A stretch of 64,000 nucleotides of DNA from Novosphingopyxis iocasae. GTDB taxonomy: Bacteria > Pseudomonadota > Alphaproteobacteria > Sphingomonadales > Sphingomonadaceae. Position numbers and translations under genes: made by a program. This document shows positions 63,665 to 64,000 of this stretch, piece by piece (the first letter of the stretch is position 1; each line of letters begins with the position of its first letter). The notes beneath the pieces are model-generated. The model saw only the letters and a program-made list of their open reading frames with translations. It was not told the DNA's origin and did no database searches. The DNA lies in contig NZ_CP060495.1 of NCBI RefSeq assembly GCF_014334095.1, forward strand, positions 1,945,001-2,009,000, written 5' to 3'.

Positions 63665-64000
63665 ATGGCCACCTTCACTCTGCCCAAGAACAGCAAGATC
63701 CGGAAGAAGGGCAAGGTTCACAAAGTCGAGGGCGCGGCGCGCACCAAGACCTTCAAGATCTATCGCTATGATCCCGATTCGGGCGAGAACCCGCGCTATG
63801 ATACGTTCGAGGTAAATCTCGACGAATGCGGGCCGATGGTGCTCGATGCGCTGATCAAGATGAAGAGCGAACAGGACAGCTCGCTCACTTTCCGCCGCTC
63901 CTGCCGCGAGGGTATCTGCGGCTCTTGCGCGATGAACATGGACGGCAAGAACGGCCTCGCCTGCACCACCGCGATCGAGGATGTGAAGGGCGATATCCGC
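63665..64000 (+). CDS. sdhB: Succinate dehydrogenase iron-sulfur subunit, 3' end cut
   Basis: The first 112 residues of SdhB. The [2Fe-2S] ligands are Cys 80, 85, 88 and 100 in [24 protein letters not shown]; the two [4Fe-4S]/[3Fe-4S] sites lie beyond the right edge. The N-terminal extension before [21 protein letters not shown] is typical of alphaproteobacteria and mitochondria. GGAG lies 7 bp before the ATG. The gene upstream is a divergent lipid kinase, so sdhCDA are not adjacent on this side. Confidence 0.96.
   Translation, partial: MATFTLPKNSKIRKKGKVHKVEGAARTKTFKIYRYDPDSGENPRYDTFEVNLDECGPMVLDALIKMKSEQDSSLTFRRSCREGICGSCAMNMDGKNGLACTTAIEDVKGDIR

Overview
The window is a GC-rich bacterial chromosome segment with tightly packed genes. 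It most likely comes from an alphaproteobacterium of the order Sphingomonadales. This rests on the gene content (GapR/DUF2312, DUF1244, DUF3035 lipoprotein, FadL-type and small beta-barrel outer-membrane proteins, many exported peptidases), on the frequent ATGA/GTGA start-stop overlaps, and on a TTGTCGAAG-containing intergenic repeat that I associate with sphingomonads. There is no rRNA, prophage, insertion sequence or CRISPR array. Both edges cut genes: an acyltransferase-like gene at the left and sdhB at the right.

Layout. 1-6.5 kb: an exopolysaccharide locus with two FemAB/CelD-like acyltransferases, a GNAT-like partial gene, a polysaccharide deacetylase, a GT2 glycosyltransferase, a glycan-binding-like lipoprotein and a chain-initiating sugar-phosphate transferase. 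6.8-9.4 kb: an uncharacterised three-gene envelope unit (exported protein, M48-TPR metalloprotease, exported protein). 9.4-18.2 kb: tRNA-Val(CAC), ygfZ, pyrC, two EamA transporters, small membrane and exported proteins, a histone-deacetylase-fold enzyme, two GNATs and ispG. 18.3-25.4 kb: SDR, FadL, isoaspartyl peptidase, S1/P1 nuclease, a zinc-ribbon micro-protein and an M3 peptidase. 25.6-31.1 kb: a pseudo-receiver/winged-helix regulator, tRNA-Val(TAC), a TlpA lipoprotein divergent from argH-lptM-lysA, and a siroheme synthase. 31-38.3 kb: small OMP, thioesterases, DUF2721, then a minus-strand train tlyA-tspO-ubiK-ybjN-proC-amidase. 38.3-41.4 kb: lipoprotein, a micro-ORF with an extreme Shine-Dalgarno sequence, sppA. 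41.4-47.1 kb: PepSY protein, ruvC, yebC, ybjQ, gapR, DUF1244, pyruvate kinase, HAD hydrolase, rpmJ. 47.2-54.1 kb: DUF4136 lipoprotein, M14 carboxypeptidase, a frameshifted micro-gene, gpmA, purE-purK-folA-ribF, lspA, DUF3035 lipoprotein. 54.1-64 kb: dxs, a Fur/Zur regulator, a MerC-like protein divergent from ctaA-cutA, rplM-rpsI, a chemoreceptor, a phosphoesterase, a lipid kinase and sdhB.

Most of the window is housekeeping: the MEP isoprenoid pathway (ispG, dxs), purine, pyrimidine, folate and flavin synthesis, arginine/lysine/proline synthesis, glycolysis (pyk, gpmA) and envelope maturation (lspA, sppA, lptM). The least explained parts are the short terminator-ended transcription unit near 39.1 kb, the M48-centred envelope trio, the EPS operon with an inverted repeat over its putative -35 element, a Fur/Zur-like operator between the MerC-like gene and ctaA, the siroheme synthase carrying an eroded methyltransferase tail, and several gene-boundary palindromes. 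Starts were chosen from family N-termini, Shine-Dalgarno sequences and overlap with the upstream stop.
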